Source: Verrucomicrobia bacterium Opi.OSU.00C
Lineage (GTDB): Bacteria > Verrucomicrobiota > Verrucomicrobiia > Opitutales > PNEW01
Assembly (NCBI GenBank): GCA_002922725.1
Contig: PNEW01000013.1
Coordinates: 1-33,879, forward strand
DNA length: 33,879 nt
Direction: 5' to 3'
The notes beneath the pieces are model-generated. The model was not told the origin of the DNA, made no database searches, and worked only from the letters and a program-made list of their open reading frames with translations. Position 1 is the stretch's first letter; each line of letters opens with the position of its first letter. A program made the position numbers and the translations under genes. Of the stretch, positions 33,667 to 33,879 are shown piece after piece.

Positions 33667-33879
33667 TCAAATTGATTTAATGAGGTTTTCTGCAATTATT
33701 TTATAGGCATTTGTAGGCGAGCTTTGTGGTTCACCGACGACAATAGGAATTCCATTATCACATCCCACACGAATTCCTTCATAAAGAGGTACTTGTCCTA
33801 ATAACTTCGTATCCAATTCAAGGGCGGTTTTTTCCCCACCACCTCGACCAAAGATGTAATGTCGTTCAGTGGATTGTGG
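33667..33879 (-). CDS. mrp: Mrp/NBP35-type Fe-S carrier ATPase, C-terminal part (cut by window edge)
   Basis: The minus strand is open from the window end to a TGA at 33667-33669 and reads RHYIFGRGGGEKTALELDTK, LLGQVPLYEGIRVGCDNGIPI, VVGEPQSSPTNAYKIIAENL. The GRGGGEK, LLGQVPL...IR...D.G.PIV order is diagnostic for the C-terminal third of Mrp/ApbC, a MinD-type P-loop ATPase that carries Fe-S clusters to apoproteins. The P-loop and the CxxC cluster-binding pair would lie outside or at the missing N-terminal side. Identification is by resemblance of about 70 residues. It complements the sufS-sufU genes at the other end as Fe-S machinery. Confidence 0.85.
   Translation of the reverse strand, partial: PQSTERHYIFGRGGGEKTALELDTKLLGQVPLYEGIRVGCDNGIPIVVGEPQSSPTNAYKIIAENLIKSI

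Overview
The window is an AT-rich stretch of bacterial chromosome. The gene set is housekeeping (uvrA, icd, der, fmt, parB, secG, dnaG, rpoD, ispA, tatA, rpmG, mrp) mixed with families common in Verrucomicrobiota: a planctomycete/verrucomicrobial-type hypothetical, an Lrp regulator paired with an aminotransferase, an L33 with an insertion, and a LolA-like sorting protein. A member of class Opitutae is the best guess. It rests on protein resemblance from memory and no marker RNA is present. I see no rRNA, tRNA, CRISPR array, transposase or phage gene.

Layout. Positions 1-644 hold two pieces of one M16 zinc-peptidase gene in opposite orientations, meeting near 250-266. Positions 881-4783 (+ strand) carry an SPFH/prohibitin protein, sufS (frameshifted), sufU, a cyclic-nucleotide-binding-fold protein and a CPBP membrane protease. 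An MFS transporter (-) lies divergent from an Lrp/AsnC regulator (+), which overlaps its aminotransferase, followed by der, fmt, a LysM protein, parB, secG and a LolA-like protein. An MsmX/UgpC-type ABC ATPase (-) faces this run. Positions 14839-16015 are AT-rich and mostly noncoding, with a histone H1-like gene of six perfect-length 15-residue repeats, a 25-bp palindrome and a cluster of hairpins. Then come icd (+), glutaredoxin (-), uvrA (+), a bifunctional-nuclease-family gene (-), ispA (-), an FmdB-type zinc ribbon and an unknown membrane-anchored protein (+), an isochorismatase-like hydrolase (-) and a conserved hypothetical (+). Positions 24887-30443 (-) read TPR lipoprotein, dnaG, rpoD, tatA, so dnaG-rpoD is a recognisable replication/transcription operon. 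The right end has an exported DUF362-like protein, a PTS-EIIA/PK_C-like/diadenylate-cyclase fusion, rpmG (+), a small hypothetical (-) and the 3' end of mrp (-).

Main points of interest. (1) The 453-residue fusion at 31667-33028 joins a phospho-His EIIA domain to an archaeal DacZ-like cyclic di-AMP synthase, which suggests second-messenger synthesis controlled by PTS phosphorylation. (2) At least five genes, including essential rpoD and dnaG, are interrupted at coding-strand poly(A) tracts by what look like one or two surplus A residues; a sixth gene may be shifted at a T9 tract. This is either systematic homopolymer error or decoding by polymerase slippage. (3) The M16 gene is split across an inverted junction. 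(4) DnaG has lost three of its four zinc ligands, and sigma-70 carries a histone-tail-like lysine-rich N-terminus. (5) Shine-Dalgarno sequences are absent from most starts.
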